Assembly: GCF_018139145.2 (NCBI RefSeq)
Contig: NC_059471.1
Coordinates: forward strand, 98,706,914 to 98,770,913
Reading direction: 5' to 3'
Length of the DNA stretch: 64,000 bases
From: Gymnogyps californianus
Taxonomy: Eukaryota; Chordata; Aves; Accipitriformes; Cathartidae
Shown here piece after piece: positions 23,641 through 37,124 of this stretch. The translations under genes and the position numbers were made by a program. The number at the start of each line of letters is the position of its first letter. Position 1 is the first letter of the stretch. The notes under the pieces are model-generated. The model was not told the DNA's origin, ran no database searches, and saw only the letters and a list, made by a program, of their open reading frames with translations.

Positions 23641-25809
23641 CTTCAATCTGTCAAAAGGTGGCTATGTAAAATGACCTGAAGTTTCAAAGATACAGAATTC
23701 CTGCAGCTGCTGTTAGCATAAATAAGATTTGCAGGTGCTCTGCGCCTTTCAGAGCATTTCTACTTAGGAGCTTAGACATGAAGCCAGGAACGTGAATTTT
23801 ATTGACTGGTTCTGAAATTCTCATTTGGAATCAGGAAATATCAACAGCAAGCTGGTTTTGTCTCACACCTTGAAGCCATCTCTCCTTCCCAGCCCAGGAA
23901 GAATCTCCCTCTGTTCTTCAGCTAAAGGGAAGGCATCTCCCTAGGCACATGGCATCCTGCAAGCCATCCTTGCCTTAGCTGTATGCATCTTTAGCTCCAT
24001 TAGGCAGAAGAACTTATTTGTTTTCTCAAAAAGCCAAGCGTCAGTTCCAGCAGAGCAATCTGCTTCCTATGCCAGTCTTCCAAGCTAATCTGACTTGCAG
24101 ACTTTTCTCTCTACTCTGCCCAAGCCTGGAGTTTTCTTCTGAATATTCCTCATTTTTGGGAAATGATTATTTGGCTAGGGATCCCAAGTTAACATCTCTG
24201 AGATATACTTTGTCAGGATATTAAATTATTTTTCTTAATGGCAGAATAACAAATAAATGTGTGTTTCTTCCCCTCCTAGCACTAAGCAACCAGGCAAGGA
24301 AAAATGTCAAGTTTTTGGCTGTATTTGACACAGGAGTTCAGTACAGCTCTAAAACCTTTCCTTCAGATACATTTAACAGTATCTATTCAAGGAGCTGTAC
24401 AGAAATACTGTGAGTACATTGGCATGTTCTTTTGAAATCCTAACACTGCTCTTTGAGGAAAATACATCACAGAAATATTTCAGGTATCGTGCTGCCCATG
24501 AATCATGCATAATACTCTCACTCCAGTAACGTTTTCTTCTGAACAGTGTTTTTTCCTACAATCTGAGACCCTAGGTGTTTTTCAGAGTTCCTGGTAACAG
24601 AGCATCCGCTCTTAAAATAGAGTATCTGGCAGCAGAAGTATGCACTGAGCTCTCCCCTGCAGCTGGTGCGCAGGTGAGCAGCGGCACCTGCGCTGAAGCC
24701 ATCTGGGCTCAGTGGCAGGATGGTGGGCAGGCAGGGGAGGACAGTGGCAGGGCTGAGACCATGCCCTGGGGTGAAACATATTTTCCCGCTCCCCAGAGCA
24801 GGGGTTATAAGAAAGACAAGCCCCAAAGAAGACAGAGAAGTCTCTTACTTGGTTGCTTTTTCACAAGAGTAGGGTTGTGTCAGGGGTTATCGTGCATGAG
24901 GGAATTAAGCCACATGATGCAGAAGAGGCTGTGCGGTGTGCCACCCACTGGGGCCTCTGTCACTACAGTGTCAAATCTGATGGCTGAAGGTCCCCCCAGT
25001 TGAGACACACTGAGGAAAACCAACAAAAATGAAGGGAGATTGCTAATGAACCGCTTGAAGGGAATGAAGAGAATTGCTGATGAAAGAATGAATGTTTAGT
25101 GGCAGATCTGTAAAAGGGGAAAAGAAGTCTTAGATAAAAAATAAGAAGTGATCCCAGGTTAGATAGTAATTTGGGGGGGGTAATATTTTTCTTCATAAAA
25201 TGCTTTTTGTGAGAAAACAGCTTGTTTTCATGCAGTTTTTCATTTCCTTCAAGAAGTTGTAGGTTTTTCCTAGAACTCCAATTAAAGAAAAGTCTTCTCT
25301 GCAAAGCTTTCCGTTTTCCACACTGAAAGCTTTCCTTGTTGAGTGAGGAGGGAGGGAGAACATGAGATGACAGAAAACCTAACTCCCTTAAAAGTTGTTG
25401 GGTGTCAAATTGTATCTGCAACATCCACAAAACAACAATTTGTTCCAGGCAATTAAAAAAGAAAATCCTGTTCTCCTCCCTTACCCTCTCCCAATTTCCA
25501 ACAGCAAACCAGTACCACCATGGGATGAACCGTTTGGGCAGCATGAATATGACAAAGCTGCAGAGGGAACGATACTGCAGGGACACTCTCCAGGGAAAGG
25601 GGCAGGGAGAGCAGTGAGGGCAGAGGAAGGCTCATCATCATCATCGACCACTATTGAGGAGAGAGAAATAGAGTTGTTTAGGAAGGAAGGCAGCAAGGTG
25701 GGGGCTGTAGTGTGGGAGGAGAGAGCAGTTAGGCTTAAACCTGAAGAAGTCAAGAGGAGGATGGGGGTTGTATCACGACGGGAGTAGATGTTTCAGCTCT
25801 GGATAGTCC
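23641..25809. other. Non-coding interval containing a long chance ORF
   Basis: No gene is recognised. The longest open frame of the window, 24963-25586 on the minus strand (about 207 codons), lies here. It is rich in Phe, Ser, Leu and Trp, has no domain, and is opposite a purine-rich plus strand. That composition is expected of a chance frame. Short CATCAT-type runs occur near 25632. Confidence 0.5.
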
Positions 25810-25835
25810 TTTTTTTTTTTTTTTTTTTTTAAAAA
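25810..25835. repeat. Homopolymer tract T21 A5
   Basis: Twenty-one consecutive T are followed by five A. No retrocopy body can be recognised on either side, so it is listed as simple low-complexity sequence rather than a poly-A tail. Confidence 0.9.
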
Positions 25836-28800
25836 GAGATTAAGTAATTAAATTTAAATGTTGCTTTGAGTTAGATGAGCTCCACAGTGAGACACTTTCT
25901 AATTCCTTTTTGTTTGTGAATAAATATACTTTTCAGAACTGATGTTTTTAAATCTCCTTCAGATACAGTGGTTGCTCTCCAACCCCTCCAGGAAATCCTG
26001 GATGCATACTTAATGTCTGCCTGGCTGCTAGCAGCCAAGTAACTGCGCTGAACACATTTTTCAGGCAAGGAGCTATCACCAGGATATTACCAGGTAAAGG
26101 TGAGCAGTTCAGGCAATCACTGGGAAGACTTGCGAAACTACTGATTCAGCACTGTAATGTTTAGGTAAATGCTACAACAGCTATTTAAAAGAGAAAAGCG
26201 AGACAGTTCTTATGCGTGACTCACTAATCACTGTCTGTGCTGTAGAGCCTGGAGTACAAATTCCTTTTGTCATGAAAATGCTTGCTCCTTTGATCCCCAC
26301 AACATCATTAAACAGTTCTAAAGAGTAAGTAAATCTTTTGGCACACTCTTTGCAAAATAAGCATTTCAGGATTCAGACGCATGTGGGTGTGTTTGTGATG
26401 CTGAGGAGATTGATACTGATACAATTTTTAGCAGCGGGTGCAGACTGTGCGTTGCTTTGCTGAAGGAAAGAGAGAGAGAGGTTTTCCACCTCCTGTTCCA
26501 AAGCAATTATGTAGAAAATTGAAATGCACATGGTAGCCATGCAGGATTGCTGCACAGAGGCTGCCACTGCAAATTGAACCTGTTTTGCCTGTCTGTATGA
26601 TGGCTATGGATGTAAACCTGCCTATTGACACATGGCATGTGCCCATCAGCACGCTTCCCGAAGTATTTTGAAGAATTTCATCTTTGTTCTCATAATTCAG
26701 GTAAAATACATAGATGGTCTTTCTGGAGAGCCTGATGCTGTTGAGGGCATTACCAGCTCTTTCCCACGACAAACCAAAGCTACAGACTGGTGGAGCATAC
26801 GCTTCAGACTGTGTCCTGTCTCCTTGGGGACCCAGTGCAAGGTGAAGGCACATGGAGGTTACTTCGTTTATCAGAGCATATGTGCATTAGGGTCTGTGGA
26901 TCACTTTCTCAGCTGCTTTAATACCTGGCAATGGTGTTTTTTTCTGGCCCTATGCACATCAGCCCAGTGCCTGGATCAGCTGCCCTGCTGTCCCTTCAGA
27001 GCTGTGTGGCTAGTAAATTTAAGGGGGGGGGCAGAATAGTTATCGGTAACAATTTCACCAAAGGATCTGTGGTATTTATCTAGTAACTTCACAAGGCTTA
27101 GCTAAAATGGGAAGAGCTTATGAGCTTACTGAAAGAATAATGTAAATCTAAACCATTCAAAGAAGCACGACTGTTTAGAAGTGTAAGAACAGCATTCTCA
27201 TGCCACATAGCACTCTGTGTGAAATAAGTTTATACCCTTCCAACATGCCATCTGGCAGCAAACAGTACATTGGTTTCCATCCCAGCCTGTGATCTTGCAA
27301 GAAAAATTAAATCATATATAATAAAATGCACTTTTAAAAGACAACGTTTTCAGTAATGTTCAGTGGAACTAATGGACTTAAAAGTGCTTCCAGTTATCTG
27401 TCGGAAAATGTTTTGGTAAACAAGTGTCTGCTCTCAATTGCGATGTGCATATGAGTAAAGGGATTTATGTCACACTCAGACACGCTGTTGTTCGTGCGCA
27501 TATGCACTCTCTGAGTGTTCAGAACATTCAAATCTGCGTTTGTGCCTGAGCCATTACAGTGGGAGGAATCAGATTATGGGGTTTGAACTGGTACCCAAAG
27601 TATGGGTGGAAGTAGTTGTATGTTTGGGAGAAAATGGAGCAAGTCTGCTGTTTTAGGAAGTTAGAGACTGATTGCAGTGAGATACAATCTGTGGAAGTTC
27701 ACGTGCCCAAGGCCCCCTAGAACTGCTTTCTCTCTCTGATTTTGATACCCTGAAATTTTAGGGAAGATTGATTCATGTCTATGTTGGGTAAGGCATCTCT
27801 CCAATTTAAAGCATCTTCTTTCCTAGTACTGTGATAATTCAAGGAAAAGGAAGTCTGGTGAAAGGAAGTAGTAACTATTTGTTTAAATTTCTCAGCAAAT
27901 CAGGCAAAAATCTTTTATGTAGTTGGATTACAGACAAGTGTGTATCTCTAGGAAAATAAACAAGATAAAATACATGCTGATAGATCTGTTCTTATTAGGT
28001 TTAATACGGGGAAATTAGACTGCCCCCTGGATGTATAATGACATGATTAGGTAGAACCTTCTATCTAGCTGTATACGCAGGGTTGCAGAGATTTGATTAA
28101 GTTATGTGAAAAATAACAATGGAGGCTCAGTTTTATAGGGATGAGGACGGGTTAAAATAATTCATGGAGAAATTGCTGTAATTAAAAACACTCTAACTAG
28201 TATCCAGAGTCTGTTTGTCTCCTTCCATTAAGGGTGCATCTTCAAGTTTGCATTAATATTCTCTGTGCCTCACTCGTGTCTAGGAACTCTTTCATTTGTC
28301 ACTCCATGTAAATTTAAATTTTAGCCTCCCAATCAGTGTTTTGAATCACTGGGATATTGAGTAAGTATATAATTCTAAGCTTAGACGCTGAACATCTGTT
28401 GCCATTTGTGTCCAATATGTAATTACAGCAGGGGGAGCTGGACAATCGGAGATTAAAAAGATGCTGCTTAATCTTCCACCACATGTTTCCACTTAATAAG
28501 AATAACACACTAGAGAAATCTCATAGCAACTCATGGTATATCTGCTTCTCCCCCTATCCTTGCTTAATAGATAAGGCTTCATTTGATTTCTGTCTGAAAT
28601 TACCATAGTCCTTGTGTTTGGACCTGGGAGTGTATTCACTTAGACCTTGTGTGGCCATGTGGTAGGGCATGCTCTGAAGGACTCCATTCCTGTTTTTCCA
28701 CAATTAAAATATTGTACCTTGTGGTCTTCCTTTTGCCTATGATAATACATGTATGTATATGGAGTAATTTTTACCAAGAGAGCACCAGCCATTTGGAGAG

Positions 28801-31800
28801 CATGGGCGCTAGCATCAGCAGAGCTGGGCAGAGACCATTGAGATGGATAATGCAATCCTCCCTCAAGCTTTCTGGCTCAGCCATGGAGTGTGCTGGACGT
28901 CAGACCAGCAAGGAGAGCATGATATGTTTTCCCCTTTTCTCAAGAATGAACTGTAGAGTTTCCAGCAGGACTACTCAGATGCATTTATAGGGGAGCTAGA
29001 AGTAGCAACTGTGGTGCAGTGAAGGCAAGCTGTTGTACAATCATAAAGATGGCACAGTATGCTTTGTCTTACTGCAAAGCGATGTTGCCAATGTCCTTTG
29101 CAACTGTCTTTACACAAATGTGTACCTAAGAGCTGATTCCACACATTGATCTTTAAGAAAGGACTGGAAGGAAAAATTGGGTGCTATATGGAGCAAGAGA
29201 TGATATTCCAGAAGCAGGCAATGGGAGAGGGAAGGGTCACAGTGGTGTTTGCCTCAGGAGCTTTCTCTGCCAATGACTTTTCACCAAAGTGTGAAAATGC
29301 CTGTTGGGCACAACTGGAGCATACTTGTGGAGTTTCCCCCATGTATGTCCTGTTGGAGAGGCTGCTAACAGATCACCTGTGCTAGCTCAGCGGAGTGGTG
29401 CTTGGAGTGATTTCTGGGTATTTGGGTGTGCACCAAAATACTGCCACAGCTCACGCACAGGAGGGAGCAATGCTGTCAGGATATTCAGCTCCTTCAGAGG
29501 AAGGAAGGAAGGAGGCTGTTGTTTTACATCACTTCAGAAGATGTAGAGACGCGTTAAAGGAGTCCCTCTTCAGGGAACTTGTACGTCTTGATTTTTCCGG
29601 GCAGGGTGCCTGCCTGCATGGACTGGCTGTGGGTAGGCTGCCAGTGTATGTCCCAGCCACATGAGATGGTGTGAGTGTGGCTTCAGCTGCTGAATAAGGA
29701 AGTTATGTCTGTTCATTAACTGGAAGAACTTTCCATCCCCTGGAAGTCTTTGAAAAATGCAAGTGCGAAGTTGTATGAGATTGACAATACAGTTCCTGTA
29801 TTTCAGTGAAAAATGTTTCACTCATTTTGTACTTGAGAGGGGAAACTGATTTTACTGCTGGTAGTAACAGCAATGCACAATGAGATGTGCCCAGTATATA
29901 CATACAACCATTCTAAACTAATACAGTTTTCACATTTGTGCTGTTAGCTTCTGTACTTTTCCCAGCACATGCTTCTAGTCTTTATTAAAACTCCAAAAGT
30001 TTGTTGTTTTTTTTTTTTTTAACAGCTAATATACTGAAACTTTAATCTCCTCTAATTTTCTTTAGGACAAAACTGCAAAGATTTGTAAAATAGAAAATAA
30101 TTTCTTTTTTCATTCTGAAGAAAATTAACTTACAGCTGCATGCCACCTCGAGAGGATTCTGATTTTCCTAAGAATAGGCTTTGGGACTCGGAAGGATTTA
30201 TTGAGAGAAATTTACTGAGACACTAGATTTCAAAATGTCAAATGTATTAGGTTCAGCCCTTAATATAATGACATGGTAAGGTGGTCTATCAGACTTATAC
30301 TCTTAAAAAGTGTTTTGCTCAAACAGCAGGTTCTTTCAGCTGTATAGGGACAAGTAAAGAAGAGCTATTGACTTGTTCAATTTGAAATATAAACAAACAC
30401 AGTTACACCCTAAACATCCTCAGAACTGCTTTTGGTATGAAACTAATAACACTGATGTGGATGAGGGAGTGCACAATGTTGGGTATTCAAAGACGGTCGC
30501 AAGTAATGCTTCCCCTTTCCTGTCCAACTGCATTTTACCCCCTCTCCTAGTGCTTCTTTAATCCTGGAAAAAAGCAAATTAAGATAGAGGAGACCTGGGC
30601 CCAGACTCAAGGCTTGCTGAAAGCAATTGGAAGGAGTCCTCTTGACTTTGGTGTGACCTGCAGCCGCCCCTACAGCTTCGTAAGCCCTCCCATGTACGCA
30701 CCCCTCTGTGCCTGCCATTCTCACCCCTGGGCGGGGATCGGCACCTTTGCTTAGAGACCTCCCAGCTCTGCAGCTGCTCACAGTACGGTCGGCAAATGGT
30801 AAAACGAACAACGGAGACTAAGCTCCATCTGCAACAAGCGTGAGATGGAATAAGTGTGTGATGGGTAAATTCACGGTAAAGACAATGACAGGACTTCCCA
30901 CAGGCCTTGCCTGTGCGCGCTGCTTGACCTGTGGGTTGTAAAGACTTCGTCTTATCCTTTTTCTTCCCCAGCTTTCACGGTGGCAATGTGCTACTGCCTG
31001 CTCAGCACACGGAGACTTTTCCTGTCCCTTCCCTCCTTCTCCAGGCATGGACGTAGTCTTCACCTCAGAACAGAGGACCTGCACAACCACGTCCAGCAGC
31101 GCCTCACCCTTGAGCAGTCCACTTAGAAAGCTTCAAGGGGCTGAAATGGAAAAATAACAGTGTACACGGAGTTCAGATGTGTGTCTTACTGCTTTAGTGA
31201 GGGGCACATCAGGAAAGCTGCTCCATGTTAGCTAAATGTTCTGCTTCCTCCGTCCGAGGTAAACACCAGTCCCGTTGAAAACGCGAACTCGAGGCCCTGG
31301 CCAGATGGGCTTATGCCTGTGGAGCAATTCTTGCTTAAATCAGTTTGCTGAGACAGTATGTGGAACAGCAAAATGCAGTCATTGAACTTGAAGATGACAG
31401 ATTATTTACAGAAAATGTGTGGGTGTGTGGATGTGTGTGTTTGTCTGCAGTTTTTGTGCTGCCTAAATGCCAGTGGCCATTTCGTATCATTTCACTACAT
31501 TTATAAACTTTGCAGAGCTTTTAAACCATCCACAGGACGAGGTGAGAAGATTTAAGAAACAGCACGTTCATTACCTGCATGGTTCTCTGTGCAGCTGGCC
31601 TAGCTCATTCTCAGCCAATGTTAAATTTGCATCCACAGTCAATACTGAAAAAGATATTCTTTTATTGCAACATTATTGTTTTCATGGTTTTTTGGTTATT
31701 CACTTTTGGACTCCTTTTTTCTTTCTGGGGTCCATTTTTCTCCAAAATATCCAACCCACCTAAATTCCACAGAACTTTGATTGCCTCAAAAATATTACAG

Positions 31801-32875
31801 GATATTTTCCTGTAAGTTTACATTTTTTTAAGGGGTTGTATAATACATTTTTCCATCTTCTGTGGTGTCCTTGGAAAATCATGTGAGAAGAAACATACTT
31901 AGCACAGTAGAATTTAATTATGCATTAAAGTGCTTCAGAATCCATGTTTGTCTGTGGACCAGAATAATGGTACAAGCATCTTCGCAAAGTTTTGCTGGAT
32001 TTTGCCAAGGTGTGTTTCTTAGAGTAGCCTGTGCTACTCCTTTATTTTGGGTATACATGAAATCTTTATTGATGTGATTTTTTGAATCACATTAACTCTC
32101 TCTGTATATAAACAAATGATAGCATCCAAACGATATGACTTCATGCATTTACCTCAAAAATGAAGAAAAAGTGGTGGCTGAAATACACATATGTACTTAA
32201 AGAACAACAGACATTATTGCAGCTTGATTGCATTTTCTTCTTCCCCTTACTTCAAAGACCTACTTCTTTTAGTGATTTGTGATTTTTTGTTTTAGTGATA
32301 GTGATTTGTATTACAGAATCATTTACTGTCAGTAATGGATATATAGGTACTCATATCTTATTCTAAGTTGAAGAAGTCATTCCAGTAGAAGATCATAAGG
32401 AAAAATCAAGTTTGTCTTCTTCTGGCAACACATTAAAAATGAAGTTCTAGTTTTGCATCAATACATCTGCCCTCACCAGGTGATGGCCTGAATTCAATTT
32501 ATTTAATGTTGTGCAGCGAGTTTGTGGCCAAACTGTGGTCCCCAACTCTGGGACCCAGAGTTTCAGCTTTCCGCGCTGCCCGCAGCCAGAAGATTGTCCT
32601 GTGGAGGGGTCTAAAGGTCGTATAGGTATGCTATTTCACAAACGGGGCAGGCTGTTTCAACAGGGAAATGTGCTTTATTTTTATGATGATATGGACCCAG
32701 TTTCTTAAGCGCAGAATGTATTGTCTGCCCTTCTTTCCTCCTAAACACGCTTTTAGAAAATGATTGCAAATTCTTGCAGAACCATTATAGTGACAACTGC
32801 AGGAAGCTTCCAGCTCTGCAAGAAAATGATTGATGGTCAGCGGTGAACACCTGCATATTGCATCCCTGTTGAAAT

Positions 32876-32910
32876 GCATTCATTTAATCTCAGGGGCATT
32901 CATTTAATCT
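32876..32910. repeat. Short tandem duplication of GCATTCATTTAATCT
   Basis: The 15-base word occurs at 32876-32890 and again at 32896-32910, giving a 20-base period with a CAGGG spacer. It is probably replication slippage. Confidence 0.85.
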
Positions 32911-33694
32911 AAACTGCATTTTGCAAACTTGAGCACACTACTCAAGTTGAAGGCAAGTAGGTTTTTTTGACAGCATCCATTTGCGGGGAATAGTGTATAA
33001 CATGGAGTGTGTATTACTAAACCTGTCTCAAAGTAGGAAGATCTGGGAATTTGCTGAAGATGAGAAATACTTCCAAAGTCCTGTTCCTTAAAATGCAGGT
33101 AAAAATAGCCAAGCTCTTCCCTCACAGACATCACTTAATTTGTTCTCCCTCAGTGAAAGCCGTTTAGTATTTCAGGGGCTGCAGAAACTGCAACTTGGAT
33201 CTCTTTGGAGAAGAGAATTTTATCTTCTGTCTCATTAGCTTCCTTCTAAGTTCATATTTTTTCCTGTGCCAGGCAATATTTGCAAAGCTTCCAGTTTCAG
33301 AAACTCCTTAAAACTTTTACAGTACCATAGCTGTTTTAGTGTGTTTTTCCATTGACTCCACCAGGCTCTGCATCAGGCCAATAATGGCTATTTGTCAGTG
33401 TATGCATGAGTTATATTGACCTGTATCATGCCAAATTTCATCAGTGTGTTTGCAGTTCCTAAGCTCTTTGGCACAGTAAGCATGTTATATAGTTGGCACT
33501 GCTTGGAAATTGCACAGCTTTGTAGTGCTAGGCAAATAATAATACTATTTTCTATCTGCTAATGGAAGACATGAAGTCCTTTTAACGAATCTATATGCTG
33601 CTGTTCTGATGGGGGCATTCGTCTCTTCCCCCCCTGCCCCCAAATGGATTTTCTGACATTTCTGTGACCTCTTAGGGAAAGAATTAGGTGCACA

Positions 33695-33707
33695 GTTACC
33701 AAGCAAC
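33695..33707 (+). promoter_or_regulatory. Candidate RFX X-box
   Basis: GTTACC-A-AGCAAC fits the RFX X-box pattern GTNRCC-N(0-3)-RGYAAC with both half-sites complete and a one-base spacer. It sits in repeat-free sequence with a SOX-like ACAATTGT palindrome about 230 bp downstream. The motif is seen directly. A role as an RFX target, for example in ciliated cells, would be inference. Confidence 0.35.
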
Positions 33708-36525
33708 AGAAAGTCAGGCAACACACTTTCAAAGCCCTCTAATTGCCCATAATGGTAAGAGCAGCATCCACGTTCACAAAAGCTTCATATTCTTGATACT
33801 TACTCTGCTGCGGGAACTCATTTACCTTTTATTATCAGTGTGGTGTTAAGCTGTAGCCACCAAAGGGGGAGATGGAAGTCTGAAGGGTCTGCGAGACTTG
33901 GAGCTGCTCTGCCTATAGAGGGCCATAAGGAACAATTGTCATTTTCACAATTCATGCCTCACATTTCGTTTATCTAGTATATTTTAAGTGCTTAATTCGC
34001 AAGAGAGAAGGCACATTCATCTCTACAATATTAAAACCAAAGTGAATGTGAAAAAATAACTTACAAAGTCTTTCAAAGATTTAAATGAGAGACCAAAGAA
34101 AGGCTTTAAAGCACACTATATTCTGACAACTTATCCTCTAAGGTTTTAAAATGACATGTTTCATGAGTCACACAATGAAATCTCTATGGGGGGTGGGGGG
34201 AAATACATGAATACATGTTTGAGAATTTGAAGGATTTATTTTTTTTCCTCCAGCTTGTACCCGACTTCATGTGAGGAGTCAAACTGTTCCCTCCTTGCAC
34301 GGCATATCTGGGACACTGCGTGCCACTCCTTCCTGAAGCTTTTTCATTGTCCTCAAAGGCTGTAGCAGTCTCTTCACAACCCACTTTCCTCAGGGGCATT
34401 TAGGAAGTGTTTTGCTTCAGGCACTGCATGGCTCCACATGGAGACCATCATGAAGGGACAGTCCTAGTCTTTGCCACTGGGCCTTTCGGCTTCACCTTGT
34501 TGTTTCCTGTGGAATATGGTGTTGGCCATGGGCTGGGACAAGTGACAGTCACTGGCTCCACTGTCCCACCGCTGTGCCTCGGGGAAGACCTTTCAATCCT
34601 GAATGGGAGAGGTGGTATGTCCGCGCTCTGGATATCAGTGATCTGCTTTTCCCACTCTAGCAAGCGCTAGTTTTAGTGTTCAAAAAGGGCTTCTCAGTAT
34701 TTCTGTATATACTTTCATTTATTTTCAAGCATACAGACGTGTTTCTTTAGAAACAAATAAAGCTCTAGAGCTTCTTTCTTATGTCATTTACACTGGGGTT
34801 AGCTCCAGTGAAGTTAACAGACATTATATTGGCATAAGTGAAGACAGGGACCAGAAACCAAGTTTTTTGGCCCAAGACTCAAAGCAAAGCATACTCTAAA
34901 CTTGGCATGGCATTCTGAGCAAGAAAGCACCTTGCACATGAGCGATTCCTCCAATATTTTTTCTTTTTTTTTCCTTTTTTTCCTTTTGGTTTTGCTTCTG
35001 TCCTCTAGCCAGAAATGAGATTTAATGGAATGGTATCATACAGTGGAGGTGAAATGGCCAAGGGCTCAGTCATGCACTCTGTCAAACGCTATAGCTCCAG
35101 TCCAGCCAAGCCCTTAAGCATCTGACTGCTTTCAGAGAGTCTCACAAAATGATACAATACTTCAAATTGAGCCATGAGTTGCCAAGAAACATGCATACAG
35201 GGTAGGTGGGTACTGAGCATTTTGAACTTAGAGGGAAAAAAAAGAAGCTGAGGTTAAAGTATTTACATGTACATAGACATTTGAGCTGTGTTTTTCTATT
35301 TAGGACCTTTTTACTTCAATGACTGTGTAATTACCATCATTTCCAGTGGAGTTACTTCGAAATTACTATGTAGTTTATTGTATCTGTCTAATTAACTTGT
35401 CTCACAACTGTAAGTGGAATGTACCATCATTTCCAATCTGGAAAGCACTTCTTTGGAACCATATTCTGACAATTCAAGAATATTTCTGCTATGTCTGCAA
35501 TTCTAAGAGTAGGTATTGTTTGGAGACATACAGTCTGGAGGCATGAGAGGAAAGGGAGAATTATTGTGTTTGCGTAGTGCCTAAAATGAAGCTATTTTTC
35601 CTGTATTTGGTTAACCTATTTTTAATAGGAATTGATCATACTGTGAATTAGAACTTCCATTAGGAACTACATGTTAGAAAAACACAAGCAGTCCTGGCTG
35701 AATTTAGATTTTCATTGCTGTAGGGTGCCTGAGAGCATATTTATGCTGACTCTTGCAGTTAATGTGGAAATTTAAGTTGTATCTTCTTACATCTTAAATC
35801 TTGCCCACCTTCCTATTATTATAAATTCAAATATTAACAATGTAATCAGCACTACTGTTGGTAGATACATCAAGACACAAATATCAAGACTCCTCTATAT
35901 AAGCCAGGTTTATGATTGGGAATAAGATAGGGAAAGCAAAGTTGTAGTGGAAGACTGCAGAAAGGTTCCCACCCTAATGTATGTTTTGTTTTTCCTCATT
36001 ATTGCAACGGTTGTGGAAGCAAACCTCACTTCTAGCATATCATTACTGTACTTTGTGTAATATACTGCTATCAACAATAGTTGTCTCAGCCTTTTGATAG
36101 TAGAAAGCTGTACAGATGTTGTTATCTAGGAACGAGAAGCCTTCGTAGGCAGCTTGGTTTAAAAAAAGAAAGGTTCATGTCCACATGCATTTCTTGCAAT
36201 ACACTAATGAAGGCTTAAGCAAATTCCTGATGATAAATTTGCTATTGACTTCAATGAGGACAGTGAGAAAGTGAGAGAAAAATATAATACGTCGCTACCC
36301 TCACGACATAGGTACCCTCTGGAGAAAGATGCGGTGGCTCTCAGAGTAATGGTGCATAGTTCTGTTTTTTTGTTAGTGTAAAGATACAGACCAGAAAATA
36401 AGAGTTTTCTATTGCAAGTGAAGGGAAGATCAAGAATGCAATTTTCATTGCTCATTCTTCTCTCCAGTCCAAAGGACACACACATCCATATGTGTATCCA
36501 TATGTGTTCTCTCCAAACTGTTTGC

Positions 36526-36530
36526 ACATG
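36526..36530. repeat. Target-site duplication ACATG, left copy
   Basis: The five bases before the LTR start are identical to 37120-37124 after its end. Confidence 0.9.
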
Positions 36531-37119
36531 TGTCATGATTTAACCCCAGCCAGCAACTAAGCACCACACAGCCGCTCGCCCACTCCCCGCCCCCGGTGGG
36601 ATGGGGGAGAGAATTGGAAGAGTAAAAGTGAGAAAACTCGTGGGTTGAGATAAAGACAGATTAATAGGTAAAGCAAAAGCTGTGCACGCAAGCAAAGCAA
36701 AACAAGGAATCCATTCACCACTTCCCATTGGCAGGCAGGTGTTCAGCCATCTCCAGGAAAGCAGGGCTCCATCACGTGTAACGGTTACCTGGGAAGACAA
36801 ACGCCATCACTCCGAACGTCCCCCCCTTCCTTCTTCTTCCCCCACCTTTATATGCTGAGCATGACGTATGGAATATCCCCTTGGCCAGTTGGGGTCAGCT
36901 GTCCGGCTGTGTCCCCTCCCAACTTCTTGTGCACCCTCAGCCTCCTCGCTGGTGGGGTGGTGTGAGAAGCAGAAAAGGCCTTGACTCTCTGTAAGCGCTG
37001 CTCAGCAATAAAGAAAACGTCCCTGTATTCTTAACACTGTTTTCAGCACAAATCCAAAACATAGCCCCATACTAGGTACTATGAAGAAAATGAACTCTAT
37101 CCCAGCCAAAACCAGCACA
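36531..37119 (-). mobile_element. Solo LTR of an avian endogenous retrovirus (ERVL-like)
   Basis: This is a complete 589-bp LTR with TG...CA termini (TGTCATGATTTAACCCC at the left, CCAGCCAAAACCAGCACA at the right) and a perfect 5-bp flanking duplication, ACATG. The sequence is very close, from memory, to an LTR family widespread in bird genomes. Sense is probably the minus strand. Read that way, it starts TGTGCTGGTTTTGGCTGGGA, has a TATAAA box at 36852-36847, and has a degraded ATTAAA-type polyadenylation site near 36660. The 5-bp duplication fits class III/ERVL. No gag, pol or env adjoins it, so it is a solo LTR. The low divergence and intact duplication mark it as one of the youngest insertions here. 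Confidence 0.93.
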
Positions 37120-37124
37120 ACATG
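37120..37124. repeat. Target-site duplication ACATG, right copy
   Basis: This is the right-hand partner of 36526-36530. The match is exact. Confidence 0.9.

Larger units (their letters stand above)
25836..36525. other. Long single-copy non-coding interval
   Basis: More than 10 kb without a recognisable gene or interspersed repeat. Local points of interest are a 20-bp-period duplication at 32876-32910, an RFX-type X-box at 33695-33707, a SOX-like palindrome at 33931-33939, and somewhat GC-richer patches at 30600-31130 and 34230-34680 with no identifiable product. A poly-T run lies near 30008-30020. The near absence of repeats over this span is itself compatible with regulatory content. Confidence 0.5.

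Noticed and set aside
24963..25586. Longest open frame in the window, about 207 codons, minus strand
   Set aside because: No domain, no signal peptide or membrane pattern, Phe/Ser/Trp-rich composition typical of the antisense of purine-rich DNA, and no promoter or splice context. A frame of this length can occur by chance in 64 kb.
25810..25835. T21 run as the poly-A tail of a minus-strand retrocopy
   Set aside because: No recognisable gene body, open frame or target duplication follows it.
33851..33934. CTCF-like words (GCCACCAAAGGGGG and CTATAGAGGGCC)
   Set aside because: Each has several mismatches to the core CTCF motif. Too weak to call without a score matrix.
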